64,000 nt of DNA. Origin: CANDYO01 sp964627795 (GTDB lineage Bacteria > Pseudomonadota > Alphaproteobacteria > Rickettsiales > CANDYO01). The stretch's first letter is position 1, and every line of letters starts with the position of its first letter. The position numbers and the translations under genes were made by a program. The notes beneath the pieces were generated by a model. It ran no database searches. It saw nothing but the letters and a program-made list of their open reading frames with translations, and had not been told where the DNA came from. Positions 43,237-51,648 of the stretch are shown here, in pieces. The DNA is taken from assembly GCA_964627795.1 (NCBI GenBank), contig CAZVLF010000005.1:87987-151986 (forward strand). Reading direction: 5' to 3'.

Positions 43237-43770
43237 CTATAATTTTTCACCAGCAATTTGAGATGAGGTGATTACCCCTAAATGACAAACTTCTTCATGG
43301 TTAAAGGCAGGAGGGCAGAAATATACATCATAAGATATTTTATTGACCTCATTATTTGAAAAAAAATTATGTAAAAAGTCATTACATAATCGGTGGCCCA
43401 CTTCGTTTCTTTGACAAAATAGTAAAAGAGGATCTAAAGATTTTTTATTTATCATCTTCTCAAGCATCCTGTTAGCTGAATTTAAGCATAAAGTGAATTT
43501 ACCCTTAGAAAAATTATAATTCAAATAATTTATCTTATTTTTTGTCGCTTCAAAATCAGCTTTACCTCTGGAAATAAATGTAGCACAAATTTTTTCTAGA
43601 TTTTTTAAAAAATAAGGGCTTTCTTCTTTGTTTTTAGAAAAAATTGTTTCAACTATTTAAAGCCTGATATGTGAGTTGGCGTTTTTACTAAAAAGATCAA
43701 AAGCTTTAAATAAAGGTTCTAAATAATTTTCTGAGTTTGTTATGGAATCTATTTGATTATCTTGGGTTAT
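43237..43770 (-). pseudogene. C-terminal remnant of an unknown protein
   Basis: One frame can be read from about 43770 to a stop at 43237, with a TAA at about 43657 in SHIRL-stop-IVETIFSKNKEE. There is no ATG; the only initiator after the stop is a TTG at 43524. The sequence (LEKICATFISRGKADFEATK, CPPAFNHEEVCHLGVITSSQ) is helical and matches no family I know. It looks like the tail of a larger, possibly effector-like gene. Confidence 0.5.
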
Positions 43771-44074
43771 CTTCTACCTATTTACCTAATTTGATATTTC
43801 TGTAGGCTTATACTGTTTTGTTAAAAAGTTAAGCAATATTGCGATAATATTTGTTTATTAAGTAACCGATTTTTTTAAGAATGAGGTTTTTTATTTTAGG
43901 CAATATTTGATCTTATAAAATATCATATCAAAAATAATATATAAAATTTTTATTATATATATTTTAATTACAAATATAAATTTACATTTTTTTTTGATAT
44001 GTTGTCTTTGCTAATAATTTTCTTATGAAAAAATATAAGCATTTAAAAATTAAAAATAAAAAAAAGAGGTTTTT
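43771..44074. other. AT-rich intergenic region
   Basis: No gene is seen in these 304 bases. The last 150 are almost pure A/T with short T and A runs. They probably contain the promoter of the gene that starts at 44075, but no -35/-10 pair stands out. Confidence 0.5.
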
Positions 44075-44809
44075 ATGTTAAACTCTGAAAATAAAAATGA
44101 AATGCTAGTTCGTAATTTTGCAATTATTTCTGGAACACTTTTGTCTGGTTACTGGATACTTAAGGGGCATGACTTATATTATGGTAATTATGATAACAAA
44201 AGAATGCTACTTGGAGCGTTAAAATATCTTCAAAAACATAAATCAGAAGCTTTAGAGATATTTACAAAGTCTTACCAAGTTTATGCTCCGCTGGCACATA
44301 TGTCAGGATCAGATTTCGTAGCAACTGAAAGTGATATCCTTCTCTTTTATTCAGGTTTCTCTAAAATGCCAAATAAACTTGATATAAAAACAAAACAAAT
44401 TTTACAAGAAATACATGCCCTTATAAAAAAGTCTACTACCGAAGATATAGACTCCTTAAATAAACTTATTTCTTTATTTCATCCATCAGATTTTGCATTA
44501 AGTAAAGATGACCTTACAGAAATAATTAATCTTTCAGAGGAAAGAGAAGAAATTATAAGTAGATTAGTTAAAATTGATTCAATTTTTAGCCAATTAGAGG
44601 AGTTAGGGCTGAATGAATTTCATAAATTATTAGTTTTAAACCAAGAAAGTGGCACAGATTCATTAGGTGATTTAATGCATACTGAAAACCATATAAAATC
44701 TATTTCAAGTAGCGATGATGATGAAGCATTGCAAGAGGGTGGTTTATACGTACAAAATAATAATAATATAGAAGTAAATGGAGAAGTGGCTTTTCCTGAG
44801 GCTCTTTAG
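44075..44809 (+). CDS. Unknown protein, possible membrane-anchored or secreted factor
   Basis: The 244-residue protein has one hydrophobic segment near the start (residues 12-27, FAIISGTLLSGYWILK). A helical body follows, then an acidic, asparagine-rich tail (SISSSDDDEALQEGG, VQNNNN). No motif or family is recognised. AAAAAGAGG sits just before the ATG. A clear terminator follows at 44821-44854. The acidic tail and isolated position would suit a host-interaction protein, but this is a guess. Confidence 0.6.
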   Translation: MLNSENKNEMLVRNFAIISGTLLSGYWILKGHDLYYGNYDNKRMLLGALKYLQKHKSEALEIFTKSYQVYAPLAHMSGSDFVATESDILLFYSGFSKMPNKLDIKTKQILQEIHALIKKSTTEDIDSLNKLISLFHPSDFALSKDDLTEIINLSEEREEIISRLVKIDSIFSQLEELGLNEFHKLLVLNQESGTDSLGDLMHTENHIKSISSSDDDEALQEGGLYVQNNNNIEVNGEVAFPEAL

Positions 44810-44820
44810 AATAGTATATT

Positions 44821-44854
44821 AAGAATTATAGCTATTAATTTAGCTATAATTCTT
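44821..44854 (+). terminator. Perfect 14-bp stem terminator
   Basis: AAGAATTATAGCTA (44821-44834) pairs perfectly with TAGCTATAATTCTT (44841-44854) around the loop TTAATT, followed by ATTTTA. It begins 12 bases after the stop at 44809. The T tract is short, so strength is uncertain. Confidence 0.6.
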
Positions 44855-45070
44855 ATTTTAGTTAAGTGTTAAGCAAAAAAAGTAAGGTAGATTTATTTTA
44901 TATTAATTTCCTTGCTCTTACTAAGCTTGAAAAATTTAGTATAATTAATGCTTACATTATTTTTAACGATCAAACATGCTTTTTAATAAGAATTTTAGAC
45001 TCCTTTATTGATTCATAAACAAATCAAGAACCTTAATTTATATAATTAGAACAAGGTTTATAATTAGATT

Positions 45071-45742
45071 CTATAGCTCTTCTTCTACACATAAAGGATA
45101 TGTAGTAATTATTTCAATCGCATTTCCATTACGCCCCAGTTCCACTAATGCAACTTCTATAGCATAACAAGCGCTAGGCAATGAACTATCACCTGCTAAA
45201 TCATGAGCAATATCCTGAAGCTTGCTCGTTTTTTCTTCATTAGGTAAATCTATATACCACGAAGTAATATGAGGAGTATGTGGATGAACAGTTACTCCAT
45301 ATTTTTCAATTTGTTCTTTTTGTTCATCGCTAAAATTATTGAAATCATCATACATTCTGGTCAAACTGCCATTATGAAGGGGACCAAAATTATCAACAAT
45401 TGCTTGGCGCAAATTTTTAAGTGATTCTAAAGTTTCAAATTGTAAATCAAGCCACTTAAAGCCTTCTTCCATAGATCCACCAGTTGCTTTAATGGCTGTT
45501 ACGGGCAAGTCAATACATAGATTTGCATATTGAGGAAAAAAAGAATCTGCCAAATGTTGAAGACTCTCTTGTGCTGCTTCATTTAAATTAGCAATATGGA
45601 TGGCGGTTATATGAGGGTTGCTAGAAATCTTTTTATAATCAGGCAAAGCTTGCTCAGTTTGAGAGGTCATTTTAAGCGAAAATACTTTACATTCTTGGTT
45701 TGGAAGGAAAACTATACCGATATCTTTGATGCTATTAACCAT
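45071..45742 (-). CDS. 2H phosphoesterase (LigT-like)
   Basis: The 223-residue protein has two HxT motifs in the expected places: NPHITAIHI (about residues 43-51) and HTPHITSWYI (about 158-167). This is the hallmark of the 2H superfamily, which acts on 2',3'-cyclic phosphates and related 2'-5' or cyclic nucleotide bonds. The natural substrate is unknown; RNA ends or a cyclic nucleotide are likely. It diverges from the kinase-like gene at 45871. Confidence 0.7.
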   Translation of the reverse strand: MVNSIKDIGIVFLPNQECKVFSLKMTSQTEQALPDYKKISSNPHITAIHIANLNEAAQESLQHLADSFFPQYANLCIDLPVTAIKATGGSMEEGFKWLDLQFETLESLKNLRQAIVDNFGPLHNGSLTRMYDDFNNFSDEQKEQIEKYGVTVHPHTPHITSWYIDLPNEEKTSKLQDIAHDLAGDSSLPSACYAIEVALVELGRNGNAIEIITTYPLCVEEEL

Positions 45743-45870
45743 ATTAACCTCCAGAAGTTAATGCAAATTAAAATTTCTGCTAAAAGAATTATATTTTAAA
45801 TTGATTATTTTTCAAGGAACATGATATGTTATAAAATATCTGACCAAGCTATTTACTTAAGAGGGAATAG

Positions 45871-46452
45871 ATGACTTATTTAATATATTTAATTGGCAGA
45901 TCAGGAACAGGAAAATATACCATCGCTAAAGAAATAGCCAAAGATGGATTTATAATTGTGGATAATCAATTAATCAATAACCCAATTTTTGCTCTTTTAC
46001 CTCAAGAATCTTTAAATAGTTCTATAACAATACCGGAACAAGCTTGGAAAGCCATAGGTAAGATTAGAAATATAGTTTTTGGTTATTTAGAGCAGGAGTT
46101 AGATAATAATTACGTATTAACTAATGAGTTATTTGATGATGATAAAGGAGATCATAGGCTTTATCAGCAAGTAAAAATAATGGCTGAGAAAAGAGGATCT
46201 ATTTTTCTTCCTGTAAAGCTATTAATAACAGAAGAGGAAAATGCTAGAAGAATTACTTCTCTAAAAAGAGCTGAACGTTATAAAAGTACTAAAATTGATG
46301 AAAAAGACCGCAATAGACATTTAATTAAAATTGATCATCCAAATCTATTAGAACTAGAGGTTAGTAATTTACCAGCTTTAGAGTCATCAAGAGTAATTTT
46401 CTCTCATCTAAATAACATAACAAGTAAGTTAAAAAATAATAGGAAAAATTGA
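45871..46452 (+). CDS. P-loop kinase-like protein
   Basis: The 193-residue protein starts LIYLIGRSGTGKYTIAKEIA (Walker A) and contains VDNQLINNPIF, TNELFDDDKGDHR and ARRITSLKRAERYKSTKIDEKDR. It matches the C-terminal domain of the LRR fusion protein at 23759-25111 over its whole length. It is probably an AAA/kinase-type phosphotransferase for a small molecule. Its gene is followed after four bases by an alkylation-repair gene. Confidence 0.75.
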   Translation: MTYLIYLIGRSGTGKYTIAKEIAKDGFIIVDNQLINNPIFALLPQESLNSSITIPEQAWKAIGKIRNIVFGYLEQELDNNYVLTNELFDDDKGDHRLYQQVKIMAEKRGSIFLPVKLLITEEENARRITSLKRAERYKSTKIDEKDRNRHLIKIDHPNLLELEVSNLPALESSRVIFSHLNNITSKLKNNRKN

Positions 46453-46456
46453 TAAA

Positions 46457-47047
46457 ATGGAATTAAGTTTAGAAAAAACTTTTGATGAAAATGCTCTAAC
46501 CAAAATTATTGGGTTAGCACAAATAAATATTAAAGGCCCGCATTATATATTAAAAAGCACTTTAATAGATTCTCCTTTAGGGCCAATGCTTGCCATAGGG
46601 GATGAAGAGGAATTATATTTATTAGAATTTATTGATAGAAAAGGATTAAAAAGAGAAATAGAGCGTTTGATTGTAAAAACTAAATCTAACATTGATTTTG
46701 GCAGAACTAGCCCAATTGATCAAATTGAGCAAGAGTTAGATGAATATTTTAAAGGAAAAAGAAAAGAATTTAAAACTAAAATGAATATTTGTGGTTCTGC
46801 GTTTCAAAAAGAGGTTTGGCAAGAATTGATGAACATTCCTTATGGTGAAACAAGAACCTATTTACAACAAGCAAGAGCTATAGGAAAGCCTACGAGTTTT
46901 CGTGCTGTGGCTAATGCTAATGGGGCAAACCAATTTGCTATTATTATTCCATGCCATCGTGTTATTAATACTAATGGAAAACTTGGTGGATATGGAGGAG
47001 GAATTGAAAAGAAAAAGTGGTTATTAGAACATGAAAGATCAAATTAG
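46457..47047 (+). CDS. ogt: Methylated-DNA-protein cysteine methyltransferase (Ogt/Ada C-terminal type)
   Basis: The 196-residue protein carries the active-site motif IIIPCHRVINTNGKLGGYGGG, with the alkyl-accepting cysteine in PCHRV, and FQKEVWQELMNIPYGETRTY (helix-turn-helix for DNA binding). It repairs O6-alkylguanine by transferring the alkyl group to itself. The N-terminal 40 residues are longer than in minimal Ogt and may be a trace of an Ada-type fusion. It overlaps the AlkD gene by 17 bases. Confidence 0.88.
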   Translation: MELSLEKTFDENALTKIIGLAQINIKGPHYILKSTLIDSPLGPMLAIGDEEELYLLEFIDRKGLKREIERLIVKTKSNIDFGRTSPIDQIEQELDEYFKGKRKEFKTKMNICGSAFQKEVWQELMNIPYGETRTYLQQARAIGKPTSFRAVANANGANQFAIIIPCHRVINTNGKLGGYGGGIEKKKWLLEHERSN

Positions 47048-47723
47048 GAAAATATTACTGGAAAAAGCTACTGTTAAAGAGCAGTATTTAGCTCGTTTTT
47101 TTAAAATTGGCAAAGGAGAATATGCAGAGCATGATAAATTCCTTGGCGTTACTGCACCCAATCTACGTGTAATTGCTTCTCAATATAAAAATCTATGTTT
47201 AGATGATCTTCAAGACATTATATCTTCCCCATTTAATGAAGAAAGATTATTAGCATTATTGATTTTATCAAGTCAATTCAAGGAAAATTCTCAAGAAGTT
47301 TATCAATTTTATCTTCAAAATATTGATTATGTGAATAATTGGAATTTAGTTGATAATTCCGCTCATTTAATAATAGGTGCTTATCATGAAAATAAGCCCC
47401 GTGATTTATTATATGAATTAGCTTTATCCACAAGTTTATGGAAAAGAAGAATAGCTATGGTTTCAACATGGTGGTTTATTAAAAAAAATGATTTAGAAGA
47501 TACCTTTTTATTAGCTAAAAATTTATTGAATGATAAACATGATTTAATTCATAAAGCAGCAGGGTGGATGTTACGTGAAGCAGGAAAGAGAGATCAAATT
47601 AGATTGGTTTCTTTCCTTAATAAATATAAATATGAAATGCCAAGAACTATGCTTAGATATGCTATTGAGAAGTTCCCTAAAGAGGAACGACAAGAATTTC
47701 TTAAAAAAGTTGTTTTGAGCTAA
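47031..47723 (+). CDS. AlkD-type DNA alkylation repair glycosylase
   Basis: The 230 residues are HEAT-like helical repeats of the AlkD family: FFKIGKGEYAEHDKFLGVTAPNLR, LSSQFKENSQEVYQFYLQNI, NNWNLVDNSAHLIIGAY, LWKRRIAMVSTWWFIKKNDL and KAAGWMLREAGKRD. AlkD removes N3- and N7-alkylated bases without base flipping. Its overlap with the Ogt gene makes a two-gene alkylation-repair operon. Confidence 0.88.
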   Translation: MKDQIRKILLEKATVKEQYLARFFKIGKGEYAEHDKFLGVTAPNLRVIASQYKNLCLDDLQDIISSPFNEERLLALLILSSQFKENSQEVYQFYLQNIDYVNNWNLVDNSAHLIIGAYHENKPRDLLYELALSTSLWKRRIAMVSTWWFIKKNDLEDTFLLAKNLLNDKHDLIHKAAGWMLREAGKRDQIRLVSFLNKYKYEMPRTMLRYAIEKFPKEERQEFLKKVVLS

Positions 47724-48077
47724 AGCGCTATATATAAGGAAAATAAGCCCTAAAAGAATAATTTAGCAGGTTTTATGTTTTTTTAACTAAAGTATTATTA
47801 ATTAATGGCAACTCTAATTAGTATTATTTTGGTTGTGCTGCTACAAGTTGTATTTTAAAAGAAGAAATTCTTAAATTAGGATTTAAACTTATTCCTATTT
47901 CTAAACCATACAAACTATCTTGTTTTCCTAACTTAAGAAAGTAGATTTAAATCTTAATTTAATTTCTAAAAAATATTTTTTAAAATTACACGATATTAAT
48001 AACAAAGAAAACATTTGCGAATAAATTATTAAAATAGTATAAATATTTTAGAAGCCATGTTTTGAGGTTTATAAATT
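47724..48077. other. Intergenic region, possibly with a small gene remnant
   Basis: One plus-strand frame (about 47819-47946) reads YFGCAATSCILKEEILKLGF, then KLIPISKPYKLSCFPNLRK before a TAG. It has no start or recognised family and may be a remnant. The rest is AT-rich and must contain the promoter of the regulator gene at 48078. Confidence 0.35.
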
Positions 48078-48779
48078 ATGAATTATAAACAACTACAAAG
48101 TTTTAGCTTTTTCCAAGACCTAACCCACGATAAACTTAAAAAATTAGTTGGTTGCCTAACCTTGAAAAATTATAGCAAAGGACAGTTAATTTTTTCTTAT
48201 GAGGAATTAAATAAATATTCTTACATTATCAATTCTGGCTGGGTGAAACTATTTCGTATTACTTTAGATGGGCAAGAATCTCTTATTGGGCTTTCAACTA
48301 TTGGAGATCTAATTGGCCAAGCAGATTTAGACCATGAAGTGCATTTATTTAATGCTCAAGCTGTGGACCAAGTTGAAGCATATTTATTACCTCATGAAAT
48401 ACTTTGTGAACTAGTTAAGGAAGATGCAAATTTAGCGATGAGATATATAAAAGCCCTAAATAACTCTCTTTCAACAGTAAATTTACACTTAGAGCATATA
48501 TCCACAATGAATGCTGCGCAAAGAATAGCATGTTTTATTTTGCGTTTATGTGGAGAAAGAAAATCACCTCTTCAAATCAGTTTTCCGTTTGATAAAAATT
48601 TAGTGGCAAGTTATTTAAAAATGAAATTTGAAACTTTTTCTAGAGCATTAAAAGATCTTAGATTATTTGGGGTTAAGGTTAATGGTAGAATTGTTATGAT
48701 AGAAAATATTCAAAAGTTAATTGATTTTTGTTGTGTGAGTTGTTCATTATCTTTTGATACATGCAGAGAAAAATTCTAG
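48078..48779 (+). CDS. Crp/Fnr-family transcription regulator
   Basis: The 233-residue protein has an N-terminal cyclic-nucleotide-binding-like beta barrel (about 1-120: FFQDLTHDKLKKL, YSYIINSGWVKLFRITLDGQESLIG). A Crp-type helix-turn-helix follows at about 180-205 (LVASYLKMKFETFSRALKDL). The N-terminal cysteines of Fnr are missing, but the C-terminus has Cys218, Cys219, Cys222 and Cys229, which may sense redox or bind metal. ETFSR suits TTGAT-type half-sites. Perfect sites of this type flank the next genes. Confidence 0.85.
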   Translation: MNYKQLQSFSFFQDLTHDKLKKLVGCLTLKNYSKGQLIFSYEELNKYSYIINSGWVKLFRITLDGQESLIGLSTIGDLIGQADLDHEVHLFNAQAVDQVEAYLLPHEILCELVKEDANLAMRYIKALNNSLSTVNLHLEHISTMNAAQRIACFILRLCGERKSPLQISFPFDKNLVASYLKMKFETFSRALKDLRLFGVKVNGRIVMIENIQKLIDFCCVSCSLSFDTCREKF

Positions 48780-48800
48780 TTCATTAAAAATCTGAAATAT

Positions 48801-48814
48801 TTGATAAAAATCAA
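48801..48814. promoter_or_regulatory. Perfect FNR/FixK-type box before the small lipoprotein gene
   Basis: TTGAT-AAAA-ATCAA matches the consensus TTGAT-N4-ATCAA in every position. It lies 71 bp before the ATG at 48885 and 22 bp after the Crp/Fnr gene. It is the likely binding site of that regulator. Confidence 0.75.
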
Positions 48815-48884
48815 ATTTTTTATTACTATCTTGTGACAAAATTTAAACTGGAGCTTAAAAGACTAGTTTTATGGAGGATGCATC

Positions 48885-49094
48885 ATGAAAAGCTACAAAA
48901 ATATTATTGGTGGTTTATTAATATTACTCTTATTAAGTAACTGTAGTTCATTTAATGAAAGTGATAGAAATTTGTTAAAAGAAACAAGAGATGCTGCAGA
49001 AGAAGCAAAAGAAAATTCAAGACAAACATTAAGATTAGTGCTTGAATCAGGTGTGAAAAATGAGAGATTCTTTAAAAAATCTCAACAAAAATAA
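48885..49094 (+). CDS. Small Lpp-like lipoprotein
   Basis: The 69-residue product has a signal sequence (residues 4-19) ending in LSNC (Cys20), a lipobox with Asn at -1, which is unusual. The remaining 49 residues form an alanine/glutamate-rich helix (ETRDAAEEAKENSRQTLRLVLE), recalling Braun-type lipoproteins or coiled coils. Its promoter carries a perfect FNR-type box, so it should respond to the adjacent regulator, perhaps to low oxygen or stress. GGAGG precedes the ATG. Confidence 0.75.
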   Translation: MKSYKNIIGGLLILLLLSNCSSFNESDRNLLKETRDAAEEAKENSRQTLRLVLESGVKNERFFKKSQQK

Positions 49095-49219
49095 TTTTAT
49101 TTTAGGATAGCTAACGGTTCTATATTGTTGGCTATCAGATGATTTTCATTAATTTAAAAAAAATCCAACTATATTAAAGTTAAGAGTTATATAATTTTTA
49201 CAGTAGTTTCAATTCTTAA

Positions 49220-49762
49220 CTATAGAGGTTCTTTCTTATTAATTTTGATTGATTTTTCTTCTCCTGAATGTGACTCTTCTTTAGGAATCTTAACGCTTAA
49301 TATTCCATTTTCTAATAAGGCATCAATTTTATCAGCATCATGATTAGGCGGAAGAGGTAAGCTTCTTTCATAAGAACCAACAATTCTTTCCATACAATAA
49401 TAATTTCTATCCTTTTCTTCTTCTTCGCTCTCTCTTTATGCTTTAATGTTAAGAACACCATCTTTTGAAATTGATAAATCTATGTCTTTTTCTTTCACAC
49501 CTGGAAGTTCCACTTCAACTATATATTCTGTTTTATTGTCAGAAAGATCGACACGGGGTAAAATAGAAGATCCAGAAAAATAAGCTTTAGGAAAAGAATG
49601 AGAATAAAAATTTTCATAAGTATTTAAATCTCTGTTAAACTCATCAAAAAGGTGAGCAATATAGTGATTGTAATCATCACTACAACTGCTTTTATTTAGT
49701 TTTTTTACTGGAATATTATTATGCTTAAACCAATTCCACGGTGCTAAGTTTTTATTAACCAT
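49220..49762 (-). pseudogene. Hsp20 small heat-shock protein with in-frame stop
   Basis: Codons 1-108 encode the N-terminal region and first half of an alpha-crystallin domain (VDLSDNKTEYIVEVELPGV, KEKDIDLSISKDGVLNIKA). A TAA at 49436-49438 interrupts. The same frame then continues with RNYYCMERIVGSYERSLPLP, ILSVKIPK and ends at 49220, completing the domain. One changed codon explains the break. Full length would be about 180 residues. Unless the stop is read through, chaperone function is lost. A perfect FNR box lies at 49855-49868. Confidence 0.8.
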
Positions 49763-49826
49763 AATTACCTCCTAACATCAATCATAAAAATATTCATTGC
49801 TAGTTTTCTTTCTTCTTAAAAATTAA

Positions 49827-49868
49827 AATATACCATCCTGTAAATATCTAATAATTGATATATATCAA
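49827..49868 (-). promoter_or_regulatory. Hsp20 promoter with perfect FNR-type box at about -41.5
   Basis: TTGATATATATCAA (49855-49868) matches TTGAT-N4-ATCAA exactly. On the minus strand a -10 box TATATT spans 49832-49827, which puts the expected start near 49820 and the box centre at about -41.5. That is the classic class II activation geometry for Crp/Fnr proteins. Confidence 0.75.
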
Positions 49869-49875
49869 AATTATG

Positions 49876-50464
49876 GTGGAGGAAATAAGCAAGTTTTATC
49901 AATAATAAATGGAGCAATGGTATATAATAGAATTTATTAGAAGATATAAATATTACTTCAGGTTCTAATGAAAGGATGACAATAAAAGGAAATAATGCAA
50001 GTGGTAAAACTACTTTGTTTAAAGCTATTTTAAATGATAATAAAGTAATTAAGAGTGGAAGCTGGTATGCAACCAATGATATTGGCTATCTTGACCAGCA
50101 TTATGATAATTTAGACAAGGAAAAAACCTCGATTGAAAATTTATGGGATATAGTTCCTAATTGGAGCTTGGTAGATATAAGACGCCATTTAAATAATTTT
50201 CTTTTTCGCAAAAACGAAGAAGTAAACACTTTAGTCAAATATCTATCCGGTGGAGAAAAAGTTCGTCTATCTTTAAGTTTAATAGCGGCAAAAACTCCTA
50301 AATTGCTTTTATTAGATGAAATTACCAATAATTTAGATTTAGAAACGAGACAGCATGTGATTGAAGTTTTAAAGGAGTATCCAGGTGCTATGTTAATTAT
50401 ATCTCATGATGAAGATTTTATAGTGAAAATAGGAATTGAAAATTTCTATAATATTAAAGATTAG
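49876..50464 (+). pseudogene. ABC-F ATPase, C-terminal half only
   Basis: From about 49876 (KQVLSIINGAM, with one frameshift near 49930), the sequence matches the second ATPase domain of the ABC-F protein at 16775-18169. It has GNNASGKTTLFKAIL, YLSGGEKVRLSLSL and LLLDEITNNLDLE. The first domain and linker are absent, so ribosome protection is impossible. The open frame is 49976-50464. Its 3' end overlaps the convergent PanE-like gene by 11 bases. Confidence 0.85.
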
Positions 50465-51569
50465 AAATTTCACCAAATATGTTTATTGTACTTGCTTCAT
50501 TATTAAGTGCTAGTTCAGCCTGATGAAATATATCTTCTATTTGTGATGGTAGTACTGAATTGTTATTTGATATAGCAACTATTAACTCTTCAACCATTTC
50601 TATAGGCTTTGTTGGCATATTTATCATATTATGGTTTTTAAAAAAATAAGCTAATTCTAAAGGAGCAGAGACAATAATTTTTACTTCAGGTGCTCTGCCT
50701 TCTTTAAAATCATTATGCATGGAAGAATAATGTAGTTTAGAAATATTTTGTTGTTTGAATTTATCATAATTGCGTAACTGATTAAGTCCTATATTTTTAC
50801 CTATATTTTCTGTAAACTTAATTATATATTTTATATAATTTTGGGTGTTTTCAGAATCAAATACTTCTCCATTTGATTTATTAAGTAAAGCTGACATTAC
50901 ATTTATTGAAAGAGCAAATTGTAGTTTTTCAAGTATTGCGGCATGAATATTCTCATTGATTTTAGTAGAAATATTAGCAGCGTTAAAAATTTGACTAATA
51001 TAGTCTAACTTTGTTTTAGCAATAAATTTGCTTCCAATGTCCACTTTTATTTTATTTTCTAAAGTTATTACATTAATAATTCCTGGTGATTCAATATATG
51101 ATCCCATAAATGGGTTTATGGTCATGATTTTATTATTTTTAAAAAGCTGAATAATTTCTCCTTTAGGGTCTACTGACTCAATATGAGTTTTATTCACTAA
51201 ATTTAAACCATCTAAAAAATAAAATGGTAACCCATTGCTAATTACTCCAATAATAGAATTATTATTAGTAAGGTTTAGAACCTGCTGAGCAATAGTATGA
51301 CTAAAATAAGGTTGTTTAAGACTAATTATTATTAAATCTTGTTTGGTTATTAGAGTAGAATAATTATATGCACCAACATAGGTGAAGCTTGATCTAGGTA
51401 TAAAATTTGTTTGATTACTCATTTTTAGAGTTAAACCAAACTCTTTTATTCTATTTAAATTTTTGCTTCCTTCTCTTCCAATTAAGGTAATGCTATGATT
51501 ATTTTTAGCTAACTTATATGCAAAATATGCACCAATTGCACCTGTTCCACCAAAAATTGTTATTAGCAT
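50454..51569 (-). CDS. PanE/ApbA-type ketopantoate reductase-like protein
   Basis: The 371-residue protein begins with MLITIFGGTGAIGAYFAYKLAKNN, a Rossmann NADP motif (GGTGAIG). It continues with IGREGSKNLNRIKEFGL and a C-terminal helical domain (KLQFALSINVMSALL, then NMPTKPIEMVEELI). This fits the ketopantoate reductase family, which makes pantoate for coenzyme A, but many members act on other 2-keto acids. It is about 60 residues longer than typical PanE. A hairpin and its own promoter separate it from the biotin genes upstream. Confidence 0.75.
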   Translation of the reverse strand: MLITIFGGTGAIGAYFAYKLAKNNHSITLIGREGSKNLNRIKEFGLTLKMSNQTNFIPRSSFTYVGAYNYSTLITKQDLIIISLKQPYFSHTIAQQVLNLTNNNSIIGVISNGLPFYFLDGLNLVNKTHIESVDPKGEIIQLFKNNKIMTINPFMGSYIESPGIINVITLENKIKVDIGSKFIAKTKLDYISQIFNAANISTKINENIHAAILEKLQFALSINVMSALLNKSNGEVFDSENTQNYIKYIIKFTENIGKNIGLNQLRNYDKFKQQNISKLHYSSMHNDFKEGRAPEVKIIVSAPLELAYFFKNHNMINMPTKPIEMVEELIVAISNNNSVLPSQIEDIFHQAELALNNEASTINIFGEISNL

Positions 51570-51598
51570 GTTTACCTTTTTTATGGTTGTTCTTGGGC

Positions 51599-51604
51599 AT
51601 TATA
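51599..51604 (-). promoter_or_regulatory. Extended -10 promoter of the PanE-like gene
   Basis: On the minus strand the sequence reads TGTTATAAT, an extended -10 (TGnTATAAT), 30 bases before the start at 51569. It follows the terminator-like hairpin, so the gene can be expressed apart from the biotin operon. No good -35 box is visible, which is usual for extended -10 promoters. Confidence 0.5.
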
Positions 51605-51610
51605 ACAGAA

Positions 51611-51639
51611 AAGCCTAAATTAGGAAGAGGCATAGGCTT
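51611..51639 (-). terminator. Terminator-like hairpin after the biotin genes
   Basis: AAGCCTA (51611-51617) and TAGGCTT (51633-51639) form a 7-bp stem, followed on the minus strand by TTCT. It lies 10 bp past the stop of the hydrolase gene, so it probably ends the biotin operon mRNA. The T run is short and termination may be partial. Confidence 0.5.
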
Positions 51640-51648
51640 ATAAAAAAA

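Noticed and set aside
43970..44074. Replication origin in the AT-rich stretch
   Set aside because: It is AT-rich only. No DnaA boxes or iterons are visible and no replication gene is adjacent.
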